Source: Thermococcus sp. JdFR-02
GTDB lineage: Archaea > Methanobacteriota_B > Thermococci > Thermococcales > Thermococcaceae
DNA: 50,306 nt
Direction: 5' to 3'
Assembly (NCBI GenBank): GCA_002009975.1
Contig: MTLP01000005.1
Location: forward strand, 1-50,306
A program made the position numbers and the translations under genes. Positions 50,123 to 50,306 of this stretch are shown piece after piece (position 1 is the stretch's first letter; each line of letters opens with the position of its first letter). The notes under the pieces are model-generated. The model had not been told where the DNA came from. It saw only the letters and a list, made by a program, of their open reading frames with translations, and did not search any database.

Positions 50123-50200
50123 TGGCGCCCGGGTCGGGATTTGAACCCGAGTCGCGGGAGTGACAGTCCCGCATGATGGGCCGGGCTACACCACCCGGGC
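50123..50200 (-). tRNA. tRNA-Asp (anticodon GTC)
   Basis: Acceptor arms GCCCGGG and CCCGGGC pair, the anticodon stem GCGGGA/TCCCGC encloses a loop CTGTCAC (anticodon GTC), and the T arm has TCGGGTTCAAATCCCGA. Discriminator G and encoded CCA end the gene. Only 6 bp separate it from the 5S rRNA, so both are probably cut from one transcript. Confidence 0.95.
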
Positions 50201-50206
50201 ATTTGA

Positions 50207-50306
50207 GTGGCCGGCGGCGTCCCCGGTTTCCCGCCCCCTCTCGGAGGGCAGTACTGCCGGGATCGCTGGCGGGCTTAACTTCCGGGGTCGAAACGAGTCC
50301 GGGTGT
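50207..50306 (-). rRNA. rrf: 5S ribosomal RNA (partial, 3' part; 5' end beyond the window)
   Basis: Read on the minus strand, the sequence contains the conserved 5S blocks TTTCGACCCCGGAAGTTAAG, GATCCCGGCAGTACTGCC and TCCGAGAGGGGGCGGGAA, ending GCCGCCGGCCAC. About 100 of 120-125 nt are inside the window. The linked tRNA-Asp is as in other Thermococcales, where a 5S copy lies apart from the 16S-23S operon. Confidence 0.93.

Noticed and set aside
1-50306. CRISPR arrays.
   Set aside because: No regularly spaced repeats of 20-40 bp were seen. The only repeats are the att pair, inverted repeats and tRNA arms.

Overview
The window looks like chromosome of a low-GC member of the Thermococcales (Thermococcus/Pyrococcus type). 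The evidence is the gene repertoire (ADP-forming acetyl-CoA synthetase alpha subunit, archaeal DNA ligase, an LrpA-type regulator, CobY, an archaeal dolichol-phosphate-mannose-synthase-like enzyme, Dph2, L41e, a C/D box sRNA), tRNA genes with encoded CCA, BRE/TATA promoters and GGTG-type ribosome binding sites. The species cannot be fixed from the sequence.

Layout. 1-2.1 kb: tail of a glutamate-synthase-like gene, an AAA ATPase, a C/D box sRNA sharing a divergent promoter with it, and a methyltransferase. 2.1-4.7 kb: a wrecked two-cupin gene. Its middle (about 450 bp) has been inverted and its 3' end is split by a complete IS607-type element (serine recombinase plus TnpB). 4.9-17.8 kb: core metabolism, including GcvH, GcvT, AcdA, DNA ligase, PyrE, an RNA m5U methyltransferase, LrpA, tRNA-Gly, a ferritin-like/VIT1 iron transporter, two tandem cation/proton antiporters and a CBS protein.

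17.9-26.5 kb: an integrated circular element of 8,532 bp in the 3' half of tRNA-Tyr. It is bounded by a 51-bp direct repeat that lies inside the integrase gene, so integration has split the integrase (SSV-type). The rejoined integrase would have a ribbon-helix-helix domain in front of the tyrosine recombinase. The element carries three small proteins that look Sm/LSm-like, four excisionase-type winged-helix domains in three genes, a P-loop protein with an XPD-like cysteine pattern, a HerA/FtsK/Zot-like ATPase, a small two-TM protein, a coiled-coil protein, and two non-coding regions with nested inverted repeats that could be origins. Most of its genes have no function I can name.

26.5-49.4 kb: tRNA-Tyr and tRNA-Pro around an imperfect inverted repeat; cobinamide-salvage genes (cobS, cobY, cobQ) with a DPMS-like glycosyltransferase; an M28-like peptidase; a metallophosphoesterase; the 37-residue L41e gene; a large secreted protein; a nitrilase; a YhfC-like/PadR/DUF1648 operon; dph2 plus a METTL5-like methyltransferase; DUF432-MscS; HD and DUF434 genes. 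At 43.9-49.4 kb is a co-directional cluster of three DUF1102 (TasA-like) secreted proteins, an ER/SipW-type signal peptidase, a DUF11-like secreted protein, a DUF5305-like membrane protein and two small regulators. It is probably a TasA/archaeal-bundling-pilus-like fibre system.

49.7-50.3 kb: tRNA-Gln, tRNA-Lys and tRNA-Asp followed by a 5S rRNA gene cut by the window edge, all on the minus strand.
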